From Marivivens sp. (GTDB taxonomy: Bacteria > Pseudomonadota > Alphaproteobacteria > Rhodobacterales > Rhodobacteraceae), in the NCBI GenBank assembly GCA_017643845.1, contig JAEPMR010000006.1, positions 1 to 64,000 of the forward strand: DNA of 64,000 bases, read 5' to 3'. Below, one piece after another: positions 16,319-23,627 of the stretch (the first letter of the stretch is position 1; each line of letters opens with the position of its first letter). A program made the translations under genes and the position numbers. The notes beneath the pieces are model-generated. The model saw only the letters and a program-made list of their open reading frames with translations. It was not told the origin of the DNA and searched no databases.

Positions 16319-17010
16319 CACGCCGCCCTCCGGTCATCGAGTTCCATCAGCGCATCAAGCGGCACGCGATAGGGCTGCATGGCGTCGAAATCCTCGCAGC
16401 GTTTATGGGAATATGTTGAAGCACCAATACCCTGCCGCGCTGCGCGCTCTCGGGACATTGGTGCTGCTTCATCTTGTTCATATTCCCAAAACGCCGAATT
16501 GCCGCAGTTCTGCACGATCGCGAAGGTGTCGCAGGCATCCTTGAGGATGACCCGGAAGGTGCCGCCGAGGCCCGAGGGCACCTCGTAGGTCCCGCCGATG
16601 AGATAGTCCGAAGCCCGGCGCACGAAGACGCGGATGCTGTGGCCATCGGTGGCGAGCCGGATGGCCCCCCGCCCCCGGTCGATGAGCACCTGCACGTCAT
16701 CCAGGATGTCGGTGTAGAACTGGCCGGTCAGATCACGAAACGCCATGCGGCGCTGCGCCATCCAGTCGGTGTCCCGAAACGGGTTCATGCCATTGGCGAA
16801 AGCAAAGGAAGGATCGGCCTGTTCGGTGGTGACGATTCGGGTGGTCGTGCCATCGATGCCGTTGGAGCGCAGATGCACACCATTGCCGACGATGAGGATC
16901 AGGGCGGGCCTGTCCACGGGTCCGTTCCAGTTGGGCAGGAAGGTTTTGCAGGCGCGCGCATGGGCGATTTGCGCCGCGACAGCGGAGGCAGAGAACTTGA
17001 GAATAGCCAT
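16318..17010 (-). CDS. Hypothetical plasmid protein (230 aa)
   Basis: ATG 17010. The sequence MAILKFSASAVAAQIAHARA and the middle DRPALILIVGNGVHLRSNGI, plus GRGAIRLATDGHSIRVFVRR, look like a conserved plasmid protein of unknown function; I do not recognise a named family. Residues about 175-203 are encoded by an imperfect inverted repeat (16407-16428 and 16457-16487) that seems out of place in the coding sequence and may be an insertion in the C-terminal region. Coupled to the DUF6927 gene downstream. Confidence 0.7.
   Translation of the reverse strand: MAILKFSASAVAAQIAHARACKTFLPNWNGPVDRPALILIVGNGVHLRSNGIDGTTTRIVTTEQADPSFAFANGMNPFRDTDWMAQRRMAFRDLTGQFYTDILDDVQVLIDRGRGAIRLATDGHSIRVFVRRASDYLIGGTYEVPSGLGGTFRVILKDACDTFAIVQNCGNSAFWEYEQDEAAPMSRERAARQGIGASTYSHKRCEDFDAMQPYRVPLDALMELDDRRAA
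16407..16487. repeat. Imperfect inverted repeat inside a coding sequence
   Basis: The left arm 16407-16428 (GGGAATATGTTGAAGCACCA, then AT) returns inverted at 16457-16487 with small insertions (9 nt in total): ATTGGTGCTGCTTCAT then TTCATATTCCC. The frame is maintained through both arms. It could be a palindromic repeat element or a hairpin affecting the mRNA. Confidence 0.55.
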
Positions 17011-17042
17011 GGAGATGTCTTTCCGTTGGGTATGAGAGGATC

Positions 17043-17074
17043 GACCCGCGCGCGCGAAATACTTCGCGCGGGTC
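17043..17074 (-). terminator. Terminator after the ParB-like gene
   Basis: GACCCGCGCG (17043-17052) and CGCGCGGGTC (17065-17074) pair perfectly, extended by CGAA/TTCG, 11 bases after the minus-strand stop at 17085. Confidence 0.55.
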
Positions 17075-17084
17075 GCATGAGGAC

Positions 17085-19067
17085 TCAGGCCGCTTGCGCG
17101 ACCTCGCCGTCAGGTTCCGGGGTTTCCGAAGTTGGCTCCGCCTCATCAAAGGCGATACCGGCGGTCTGCATCATCGGCGGGCACCAGGCGGCCACGGCGG
17201 CGCGCTGCGCGTCCGTCAGCGTGGCGAAGGGCTCGGCAAAGAGCTTGTCGCAGAAGGCGACGATCTCCTTCTTGCTTGAAGAGGCCAGTGTCACCGCCTC
17301 CTGGGCGAGACCCAGATCCTCGCCGAGGTTCTTCAGGAGCCAGGCCTTTTTAAAGCGGTTGAAGAGCGCCGCATTCGGCGTCCAATGCGCGCGAATGTCG
17401 GGCATGATCTCGATCTCGAACGCATGCATCAGGCTGTCGCGCTGTCGGTCCCGCGCGAAGCAGGACTGCGTGGTGCTAGCGGTTGCAAAGGCGACGAGCT
17501 TGGCCTTCTCCCCTGCCTCCAGCGCGCGAAACGCCGCGAACTGATCGGCAGGCGCGCGGGCGTCATCGAGCCACGAGAGGTCAAGCGCATCATGCGCCGC
17601 CGCCACCTGCTCAAGCGAGGTCTCGTCGATCTCGTCCATCTTGGCATGGCTGCGGTATTCCTTGCGGGCCTCGATCTTGATCGCCTGCGTGACGCTCATG
17701 CCGGTGCCCAGGACGTCACTGACCAGCTTGAAGAGCGTCAGATCGAGCGTGGCCACCGGATGCAGCGCCATCGCGGCGCCAAGGGCCATGGCCCGCTCGG
17801 TCTTGAGATCCTCAGCCAGCGAGGCCGGATAGGTGATTTCGCCGGCGTCCGGTGCCTCCTCCCCCGTCGGGTTGACCGACGAGCCGCGCGCGCCCTCCTC
17901 TTTGACGGTGTCTTCCGGACGGACGAGGCCAACATGGAGCGTGATCTGCCCACCCTGCCACGACGCGATCACCCCGGACCGCGCGAGGTCCTCGGCGCTG
18001 TAGGCCTCCTGCAGATCGCGCGCCTCCTCTTCCAAGGCGTCCACGCGGTCGTAAAGGGCATTGTAGGCACCGTCCTCGAGCCCCTCATCCTCCATCTCGA
18101 GCTGCAATTTCTCAAGCTCGGCGGTGATCTCATCGATGCGCTTTTGCGCAGCCTCATCAGGCTCGATCGGGCCGGGATAAGCGCGGCCGTAGTCGGCCAT
18201 GGTCGCGTAATCATAGCGGACCATCGCATCGGCCCAGGCAAAGCCCAGCTTTATGCGGGCCTCTTCGGCGGCGGCACCGAGCTTCTCGAGCAGGATGGTT
18301 TCGACCAGCGCTGCATCCTCCAGCACGGAATGCTCATCCAGCAGATCGGCTGCGACGGCGCCGCCGCGGGCCTCGTAGTCCGCGCGCACGAAAGCCCCGA
18401 TATCATCGCTGACCTGCACACCGCGGGATTTGAGCGCCTGACGGACCGTGTAGGCCTGCAGATAGCCGCCGTCTTTTGTGAGCGCCTCGAAGACCTCGCG
18501 CTGCGCCTCCTGGCTCGGGTGCTCGGCGAAGGCTTTCATCGTGTCGAGCGTGATCACCTTGCCCCGGGCCGCGGCGCGGATGTCGGGGTGGATAAGGCCA
18601 TAGCGCAACCGGCCTTTCACGGCCGCCACCGTGGCGCCGAAGGTCTTTGCGATCGTCTCGGGGGACTGGCCATCGACCTCCATCATCCGAGCGAAGGCCT
18701 CGAATTCGTCGATGGCATTCATCGGTGCCTGGGTGATGTTCTCGGCGAGCGACAACGCCGTGGTGACGTCGCAGTCGTCAGGGACAAGGCGGCAGTCCAC
18801 CTTGGTCTTCGCTGTAAACCCCTTGGTGGCCTTGTCAGCGATCAGCTCCTTCAGGGCTGCATGGCGCCGACCTCCGGCGAGGACAGCGTATTTGCCGTCA
18901 AGCTTCTGGACCATGAGCGGCTGCAGGAGACCCAGAACGGCGATGCTTGCCTTCAGATGGGCGATGTTCTCAGGATCATAGGTTTCCGAGGAGTTGCTGC
19001 GCACATTGGCGGGGTGGGCGACAAGATCGCCGATGGCAACGGTGAGAGGGGCAAAGCTTGTGGTCAT
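17085..19067 (-). CDS. ParB-like nuclease-domain plasmid protein (660 aa)
   Basis: 660 aa from ATG 19067. The N-terminal ParB/Srx-type domain shows IGDLVAHPANVRSNSSETYD (NVR), LGLLQPLMVQKL, AVLAGGRRHAALKEL (GGRR box) and LSLAENITQAPMNAIDEFEA, followed by an HTH segment (SPETIAKTFGATVAAVKGRL). A long charged coiled stretch (about residues 300-370) and an alanine-rich C-terminal region follow. Such long ParB-like proteins accompany Strawberry-notch and ArdC genes on rhodobacterial plasmids and are not the RepABC partition protein, which is at 32186. Function unknown; possibly DNA-binding during transfer. A decayed relative is at 29717-30934. Confidence 0.85.
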   Translation of the reverse strand: MTTSFAPLTVAIGDLVAHPANVRSNSSETYDPENIAHLKASIAVLGLLQPLMVQKLDGKYAVLAGGRRHAALKELIADKATKGFTAKTKVDCRLVPDDCDVTTALSLAENITQAPMNAIDEFEAFARMMEVDGQSPETIAKTFGATVAAVKGRLRYGLIHPDIRAAARGKVITLDTMKAFAEHPSQEAQREVFEALTKDGGYLQAYTVRQALKSRGVQVSDDIGAFVRADYEARGGAVAADLLDEHSVLEDAALVETILLEKLGAAAEEARIKLGFAWADAMVRYDYATMADYGRAYPGPIEPDEAAQKRIDEITAELEKLQLEMEDEGLEDGAYNALYDRVDALEEEARDLQEAYSAEDLARSGVIASWQGGQITLHVGLVRPEDTVKEEGARGSSVNPTGEEAPDAGEITYPASLAEDLKTERAMALGAAMALHPVATLDLTLFKLVSDVLGTGMSVTQAIKIEARKEYRSHAKMDEIDETSLEQVAAAHDALDLSWLDDARAPADQFAAFRALEAGEKAKLVAFATASTTQSCFARDRQRDSLMHAFEIEIMPDIRAHWTPNAALFNRFKKAWLLKNLGEDLGLAQEAVTLASSSKKEIVAFCDKLFAEPFATLTDAQRAAVAAWCPPMMQTAGIAFDEAEPTSETPEPDGEVAQAA

Positions 19068-19150
19068 GGGATATCCTTCCAGGTGGGTGAGGTGTGGCCC
19101 GCGCCTTCACGCGCGTGACCAATCCCCGGCTTCAGGGATCACCACGACAA

Positions 19151-19186
19151 AAGGCCCACTTTCCCTTTGAGGGGTCAGTGGGCCTT
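19151..19186 (-). terminator. Terminator after DUF3768 gene, containing backbone motif copy 4
   Basis: AAGGCCCAC (19151-19159) pairs with GTGGGCCTT (near 19178-19186), and on the minus strand TTTTG follows. The loop side holds TCAAAGGGAAAGTGGGCCTT (19151-19170), a copy of the motif found upstream of other backbone genes; it lies 84 nt before the ParB-like start at 19067. One element may therefore serve as terminator and as leader. Confidence 0.6.
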
Positions 19187-19225
19187 CATCGTCTCGGATG
19201 TCAGGGGGAGGAGTCCCCTGCCCTT

Positions 19226-19615
19226 CTACCAGTCGCGCGCCAGCATGATGGTCAGCACGCGCACGGTGGTGGCGGGATTGTCCGGGGTCTCAGCCCCGTA
19301 GCGGAAGTCCGAACCCGCCTCATAGAGATCAATTTTCCAGAACACAGTTTCGCCCCGGATCTCGACCGCCCCGAAATCGTGCCAGCCCTCGGGATCATTC
19401 TCAGGCTCGAACGTGGCAAACTCACCGGTTGCTTTGACCGCCTCGGCCATGAAGCCATCGCCGGCCTCCATAAGCGAGCGGGTGACATGCATGCGGCCCT
19501 GGATGGGTTGCGCGGGCGGCACCCCAAGGCATGCAAGTTTGCGAAACGCGTCGTTCTGCACCGCGATCACGGTCGGATCCGGACGGTCTGGCTGGGGCTG
19601 TGCAGTAATGGTCAT
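19226..19615 (-). CDS. DUF3768 family protein
   Basis: 129 aa from ATG 19615 behind AAGGAG. Family features: AVQNDAFRKLACLGVPPAQP, then FATFEPENDPEGWHDFGAVE and FWKIDLYEAGSDFRYGAETP with the hallmark NDPxxxHDFG and FWKIDxY. DUF3768 proteins are small plasmid proteins of unknown function. Independently transcribed by appearance: backbone motif 37 nt upstream, terminator downstream. Confidence 0.88.
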   Translation of the reverse strand: MTITAQPQPDRPDPTVIAVQNDAFRKLACLGVPPAQPIQGRMHVTRSLMEAGDGFMAEAVKATGEFATFEPENDPEGWHDFGAVEIRGETVFWKIDLYEAGSDFRYGAETPDNPATTVRVLTIMLARDW

Positions 19616-19651
19616 AGGGCTCTCCTTTGAGAAGTTGAAACACCCTTCTCA

Positions 19652-19671
19652 AAGCCCGCTTTTTCTTTTCT
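19652..19671 (-). repeat. Backbone motif copy 5 (upstream of DUF3768)
   Basis: Minus strand AGAAAAGAAAAAGCGGGCTT, about 37 nt before the start at 19615. Confidence 0.55.
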
Positions 19672-19702
19672 GCTTGGCGGAAGGACCGAAGCAGAAGGCG
19701 CC

Positions 19703-19912
19703 TTACCCGAACAGCCCTCTGGCTCTGTAGTTCGGGTTGGGGATGGTTTCGATCCAGCCGCCCTGCTCCTTGATGCTCTCGAGTGCCGCCGAGAGCGGGT
19801 AAGCGCCCTCGGACGGGCTCCACCAATAGGCACCGCGTTTGAAGGTGATGATCTTGCGGCGGCCGTCTTCGAAGCAGGCCACCCGCAGCGTCTTGGGTTC
19901 CTTGCGTGACAT
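19703..19912 (-). CDS. Hypothetical 69-aa protein
   Basis: ATG 19912 behind GGAGA, 23 nt after the ArdC-like stop, so probably in its operon. MSRKEPKTLRVACFEDGRRK..ITFKRGAYWWSPSEGAYPLSAA reads as a small beta-rich, aromatic-rich fold. No family recognised. Confidence 0.6.
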   Translation of the reverse strand: MSRKEPKTLRVACFEDGRRKIITFKRGAYWWSPSEGAYPLSAALESIKEQGGWIETIPNPNYRARGLFG

Positions 19913-19935
19913 GCGAGTCTCCGTTCTCCGTGTGG

Positions 19936-20874
19936 TCAGGCGGCCTCGGCACTGCGCCCAGCCCTACCCGCCTCAGATTGTGCGATCAGATAGTCACAGG
20001 CGCGCTGCGCATCCGCGGCGTGCTTGAAGATCGCACCCTTGTCCGACCGAAGAACGCGCAACCAGTTGTGGAGGTAGGCGGCATTCATCTCGAGCGTATG
20101 CGCCGTGAAGCCGAGTGTCTGACCCAGGAACACCGAGGTCAATTCCGCGACGATCTCCTCGCGCGCATAGGACGTGTTGCCAAACTTCGAGAACCCGAAA
20201 TCACGGTTCAGTCGATGGGGGGCCTTCGTGGCATGGGCCAGCTCATGGGCCCAGACCCCGTAGAAGTTCCGCGGGTTCTCGAACCTGGAAATGGATGGCA
20301 TGAAGACCTTGTCCACGGGCGGCAAATAGTACGCCTCCGTGCCTGTGAAGACGGTTGTGATGTCGATGGCATCGAAAAACGTCTGCATGTGCGGGATGGG
20401 CTCTGACGGCGGATGCTCAGGCACCGGGTCCGGCTCGGGATGGAAGCTATCCGGCAACCCCTCGATCTGGCAGGCGTTGAACACGCGATAGGATTTCTGG
20501 AAGCGGAAGATACGGGCTTCCTCGGAGTGATCATCCCCGTCGCTGTGATCATGCTCATCGCCGGCGTCTCTCCGGCTTTGGCCGTAATAGACGACGACAG
20601 AGGATTTCTCGCCCTTACGGACCTTTGCGTCCAATGCATTGGCCTGCGGCAACGTCATCCAGAAAGGAGAGCTGTGGCCCGCCATCACGGTCCGCATCGT
20701 CAGCAGAAAGTTGTTCACCCCCTGGTACGGTTCTCCGCCCACGCGCAGGGGACGAGAGCTGCCACCTGCTGTCCAGGGCTTGCGCCAAGGCAGGACGCCG
20801 CGCTCGATGATGCGGATGATTTCGTTTGTGATGACCTCGGAGGCATCGAATTTGGGCGTGCGGGATCGGGCCAT
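19936..20874 (-). CDS. ArdC-like antirestriction protein with zincin domain
   Basis: 312 aa from ATG 20874. The N-terminal ArdC ssDNA-binding domain is plain: IIRIIERGVLPWRKPWTAGG, PYQGVNNFLLTM, SPFWMTLPQANALDAKVRKG, VVYYGQ. The C-terminal zincin-like metallopeptidase has NFYGVWAHELAHATKAPHRL (HELAH) and YAREEIVAELTSVFLGQTLG supplying the glutamate. ArdC proteins shield incoming plasmid DNA against restriction. A His/Asp-rich insert (DEHDHSDGDDHSEEARIFRF) is unusual and may bind metal. An upstream gene ends 40 nt inside the open frame, which supports the later start. Likely cotranscribed with the genes on either side. Confidence 0.9.
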   Translation of the reverse strand: MARSRTPKFDASEVITNEIIRIIERGVLPWRKPWTAGGSSRPLRVGGEPYQGVNNFLLTMRTVMAGHSSPFWMTLPQANALDAKVRKGEKSSVVVYYGQSRRDAGDEHDHSDGDDHSEEARIFRFQKSYRVFNACQIEGLPDSFHPEPDPVPEHPPSEPIPHMQTFFDAIDITTVFTGTEAYYLPPVDKVFMPSISRFENPRNFYGVWAHELAHATKAPHRLNRDFGFSKFGNTSYAREEIVAELTSVFLGQTLGFTAHTLEMNAAYLHNWLRVLRSDKGAIFKHAADAQRACDYLIAQSEAGRAGRSAEAA

Positions 20875-20914
20875 GTCTGGCCTCCTTTCGAGTATTGGTG
20901 AGAGTAAGTGGTGA

Positions 20915-21385
20915 TCAGGCTGACTGATGGGACCGCGGATCATTGAGGATCCTCGCGCCGAGCCCTTCGACCATGTCGATGTAGTCGGTCAGCGAGACGG
21001 ACTTGCCAGGACCGCAAGGTTCAGGGTCGACCGATCCGTCCCGCGCCACCCGCGGCAGGTTCGCGAAGGCGATGACATCGGTGACGGGTCGGATATCGAT
21101 GAACGGGGTGCCCCGTGAGACCGCCAGTGCGGCCAAGGGAAAGCGCTCGATCGGCGCGAGGGTGGACACGGTAGTCCAGCCGAGATGGATGAACGTGCCG
21201 CCCTCTCCGCAGATCACATGTGCGTTTGGCAATAACGCCGCCTGCTTCAGATAGCCGAGGTCACGCAGGACAGTCTCGCGCTCGAGCCGTTGTGCCTGCC
21301 CCGTCTGTCCGGTTCGGCGTAGTTCCTTGTGTCGCCACCACGAGGCAGCGGTCGCGCGCAACACGCGCAAGACACCTGTTTGCAT
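20915..21385 (-). CDS. Hypothetical plasmid protein (156 aa)
   Basis: ATG 21385 with AAGGAC upstream. N-terminal basic helix (LRVLRATAASWWRHKELRRT..QAQRLERETVLRDLGY), then a beta-rich part with VICGEGGTFIHLGWTTVSTL and FIDIRPVTDVIAFANLPRVA. I do not recognise the family. It is first in an apparent operon with ardC-like and the 69-aa gene, headed by backbone motif copy 6. Confidence 0.65.
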   Translation of the reverse strand: MQTGVLRVLRATAASWWRHKELRRTGQTGQAQRLERETVLRDLGYLKQAALLPNAHVICGEGGTFIHLGWTTVSTLAPIERFPLAALAVSRGTPFIDIRPVTDVIAFANLPRVARDGSVDPEPCGPGKSVSLTDYIDMVEGLGARILNDPRSHQSA

Positions 21386-21659
21386 GGGAATGTCCTTCGT
21401 CAGGAACGGCAGACCGGAACCCGGCCCGGACCCATCTGAGGGACCCCAAAGGCCCTCATCCGTCAGTCACAAAACCCGAAGGACACTTTCACTTTCACCG
21501 GGTCCGGAACCGGTCCTTGGCAAAACCATTGAGTCCTCACCACAGGACTCAATGCCGACACGTCTACCGAAGCCCTTGATCTGGAGCAGCAGAGCCAGTT
21601 TGTGTCGCGCTCTGTCAGATTGGGAGTGCCATGGTCAGTTCCAATAGTGAGTCTGTGTG
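21386..21659. other. Intergenic, backbone motif only
   Basis: No gene supported here. It holds motif copy 6 and marks the join between plasmid backbone and the sulfur-trafficking operon. Confidence 0.5.
21479..21497 (-). repeat. Backbone motif copy 6 (upstream of the ArdC operon)
   Basis: Minus strand TGAAAGTGAAAGTGTCCTT, the most diverged copy, about 94 nt before the start at 21385. GGAC and GTCC flank it. Confidence 0.45.
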
Positions 21660-22448
21660 TCAACCGAGGCGGTCGACAATCCGCGATACCACAGCGAAGG
21701 CATCAGCGGTCCCATTTGCCTCGCCCTTTTCGAAGTCTCCCTCGATCGTTCCCATCTGGTTCGTCACATGGGCGAGGCAGATGACGGCCCGATCTCGCGC
21801 TTGTGCGAAGGCGTAAAGCCCTGCCGCCTCCATTTCGACAGCCAGAATGCCACGGGCCCGTGCCGCCGCGATAGCAGCTTCGGTCTCCCGGAATGGGGCA
21901 TCGGTGGTCCAGGTTGAACCCGTCAGCACGCGGGGCTCGCCCTCGAACGCGCCATTCAGCCGGGAGAGAAGCCGCTCGGGCGCGTCGCTCCAGTCCGAGG
22001 GCGGGACGTAGTGATAGCTCGTGCCCTCATCCCGCAGCGCCCGGTCGATCAGAATGAAATAAGGCGGCGCGCCCTGTGGCGTGATCTGTCCCGAGGAGGT
22101 GACGCTGATGAGAAGTTCGCAGCCGGAGGCGAACATCTCTTCGGCGACGAGCACGGCAAAGGAAGCGCCGACAGCGCAGCCGACCACGCCAATCTCGTGG
22201 CCATCGAGGTCCAAGATCCACATGTCAGTGTGGTAGCAGACCCATCCTTGGTGCCGCTCCGCCCGGCCCTCTGCACGCAGTTGACGCACGATGTCGCCAT
22301 CGGGATCGAGCAGGCAGACTTTCGGAACCGCAACAGCCTCTGCACCCTTCTGGCGGCGCGCCTCGCGGAGCAGGCTTTCGGGCGTGAAGGCCGATGGGGC
22401 GTCGTGATGTTTGTCGGCAAGGATGGGCGGCTTCTCAGGCAACGTCAC
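21660..22448 (-). CDS. Nucleoside phosphorylase family protein
   Basis: About 262 aa if the GTG at 22448 is used (MTLPEKPPILADKHHDAPSA, FTPESLLREARRQKG). The purine/uridine phosphorylase fold is visible: EIGVVGCAVGASFAVLVAEE, LISVTSSGQI, LTGSTWTTDAPFRETEAAIA, and AVEMEAAGLYAFAQARDRAV with the family Met-Glu substrate motif. It would cleave nucleosides or related thioadenosines to base and sugar phosphate. Overlaps the upstream membrane gene by 14 bases; last gene of the long minus-strand operon. Start uncertain, since the frame is open to 22523. Confidence 0.8.
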   Translation of the reverse strand: MTLPEKPPILADKHHDAPSAFTPESLLREARRQKGAEAVAVPKVCLLDPDGDIVRQLRAEGRAERHQGWVCYHTDMWILDLDGHEIGVVGCAVGASFAVLVAEEMFASGCELLISVTSSGQITPQGAPPYFILIDRALRDEGTSYHYVPPSDWSDAPERLLSRLNGAFEGEPRVLTGSTWTTDAPFRETEAAIAAARARGILAVEMEAAGLYAFAQARDRAVICLAHVTNQMGTIEGDFEKGEANGTADAFAVVSRIVDRLG

Positions 22449-22806
22449 TTCCTCGCCCCCGACCAATGCGCCAATCGACGAACGTTCCTGCGCAAAGGAA
22501 GGCAAATCCCGCGAGTTCGACAATACGCTCGTAAGAGATCACCATGGTAAAGGCGATCAGTAAAAAGCCGATGCCGGCCAAAACGATTGGGGAATTCTGG
22601 CGATGCCGTCGCCAGCGAAACACCAACGCCACAAGCGCTAGGGCGGCAAAAAGGACGATGGCTCCCGCCCAGATAACTTCATTCAAAGCAATCGTCACAC
22701 CAAGCGCGCCCAGGACGGCAATTGCCGCAAGCGTTCCATAACAGGCGATGAGCGAGAATGCTGTTGCCATTGCGGCAAGCCAGTCGTTTGTGGTTTTCCG
22801 GGTCAC
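22435..22806 (-). CDS. Small four-helix membrane protein, MerC-like
   Basis: 123 aa from GTG 22806, which overlaps the methyltransferase stop (GTGA). Four hydrophobic segments: TAFSLIACYGTLAAIAVLGA, VIWAGAIVLFAALALVALVF, SPIVLAGIGFLLIAFTMVIS and IVELAGFAFLCAGTFVDWRI. The layout resembles MerC-type proteins, but only one cysteine-containing helix pattern is seen and no CC motif, so metal transport is only a possibility. Confidence 0.7.
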   Translation of the reverse strand: MTRKTTNDWLAAMATAFSLIACYGTLAAIAVLGALGVTIALNEVIWAGAIVLFAALALVALVFRWRRHRQNSPIVLAGIGFLLIAFTMVISYERIVELAGFAFLCAGTFVDWRIGRGRGSDVA

Positions 22807-23627
22807 ATCTTTCCCTCGTTCACGTCTAACGCTTTGCTGCTTCGGCTTTGTTCACTTGCGCGATCAAAGCTACTTTGAAGGTCTACTTGTTGTTCTACTG
22901 GACTTGTAGCTGTGAGAACGAGAAACGCACCGCCGGTTGTTGTGACGGTGCCGATCATGTGATCGACCCGCGCCATGAGGTGGGCAGCAATCCCGTGTGG
23001 CGGGTAGAAGACGGCACCGGTTACGGCAGCATCACAAAGCCCCGCTTGATCTGCCAGTTCAATCAGATCGCGCCTGCTCCGAAAATGCGCTGCATTCCAG
23101 AGCTTCGAGCCGAGCCAGCCCTTCACGCGTCGCTCCGCCGCCCAAAGGTTCCAGCGCCCGAGTTCACCGAGTATCAGCCGGCCGCCAGGTTTCAGGACGC
23201 GGACCATCTCCCGGATCGTCGGGCGCGGATCGTCGACAAAGCAGAGCGTGGCGACCGACACAACGCAATCGAAGTGTCCTGCCGGGAATGGAAGGCCGAC
23301 AGCGTCCCCTTCGAACAGATCGACCTCGACGCCGGCGGCTTTCGCCCGGCGGCGCGCGGCGGCGATCATCTCTGCCGAGGCTTCGAGGCCTGTGACCCGT
23401 GCGCCGCCCTGTGCGAGCCGGGTGGCCAGCATACCGTCGCCGCAGCCGACATCGAGGATGCGCAGGCCGCGGGTCGGGCCGATCCGGTCAAGCAGCAGAC
23501 GCTCCTCGAGCGCGTCCGTGATCCGGCCGAGCGTGCTGCGGCGCCATTCGGCATAAGCGTCGGGGAGACCCTCGAGCACGGGGTCAGCCGCGCACCCGTC
23601 CGGGAAGGGCCGCCTCGTTTCCGTCAA
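22803..23627 (-). CDS. Class I SAM-dependent methyltransferase
   Basis: 274 aa, TTG start at 23627 overlapping the desulfurase stop. Motif I LRILDVGCGDGMLATRLAQG, acidic loop VTGLEASAEMIAAARRRA, motif II EGDAVGLPFPAGHFDCVVSV, and VRVLKPGGRLILGELGRWNL define a UbiE/COQ5-type methyltransferase (Methyltransf_11). The substrate is not evident. The last 30 residues (PVEQQVDLQSSFDRASEQSR...) look unlike the rest and may be an extended tail. Confidence 0.88.
   Translation of the reverse strand: MTETRRPFPDGCAADPVLEGLPDAYAEWRRSTLGRITDALEERLLLDRIGPTRGLRILDVGCGDGMLATRLAQGGARVTGLEASAEMIAAARRRAKAAGVEVDLFEGDAVGLPFPAGHFDCVVSVATLCFVDDPRPTIREMVRVLKPGGRLILGELGRWNLWAAERRVKGWLGSKLWNAAHFRSRRDLIELADQAGLCDAAVTGAVFYPPHGIAAHLMARVDHMIGTVTTTGGAFLVLTATSPVEQQVDLQSSFDRASEQSRSSKALDVNEGKM

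Noticed and set aside
17385-19118. A 577-codon open frame antisense to the ParB-like gene
   Set aside because: Same shadow effect; the opposite strand has clear ParB motifs, a ribosome site and a terminator.
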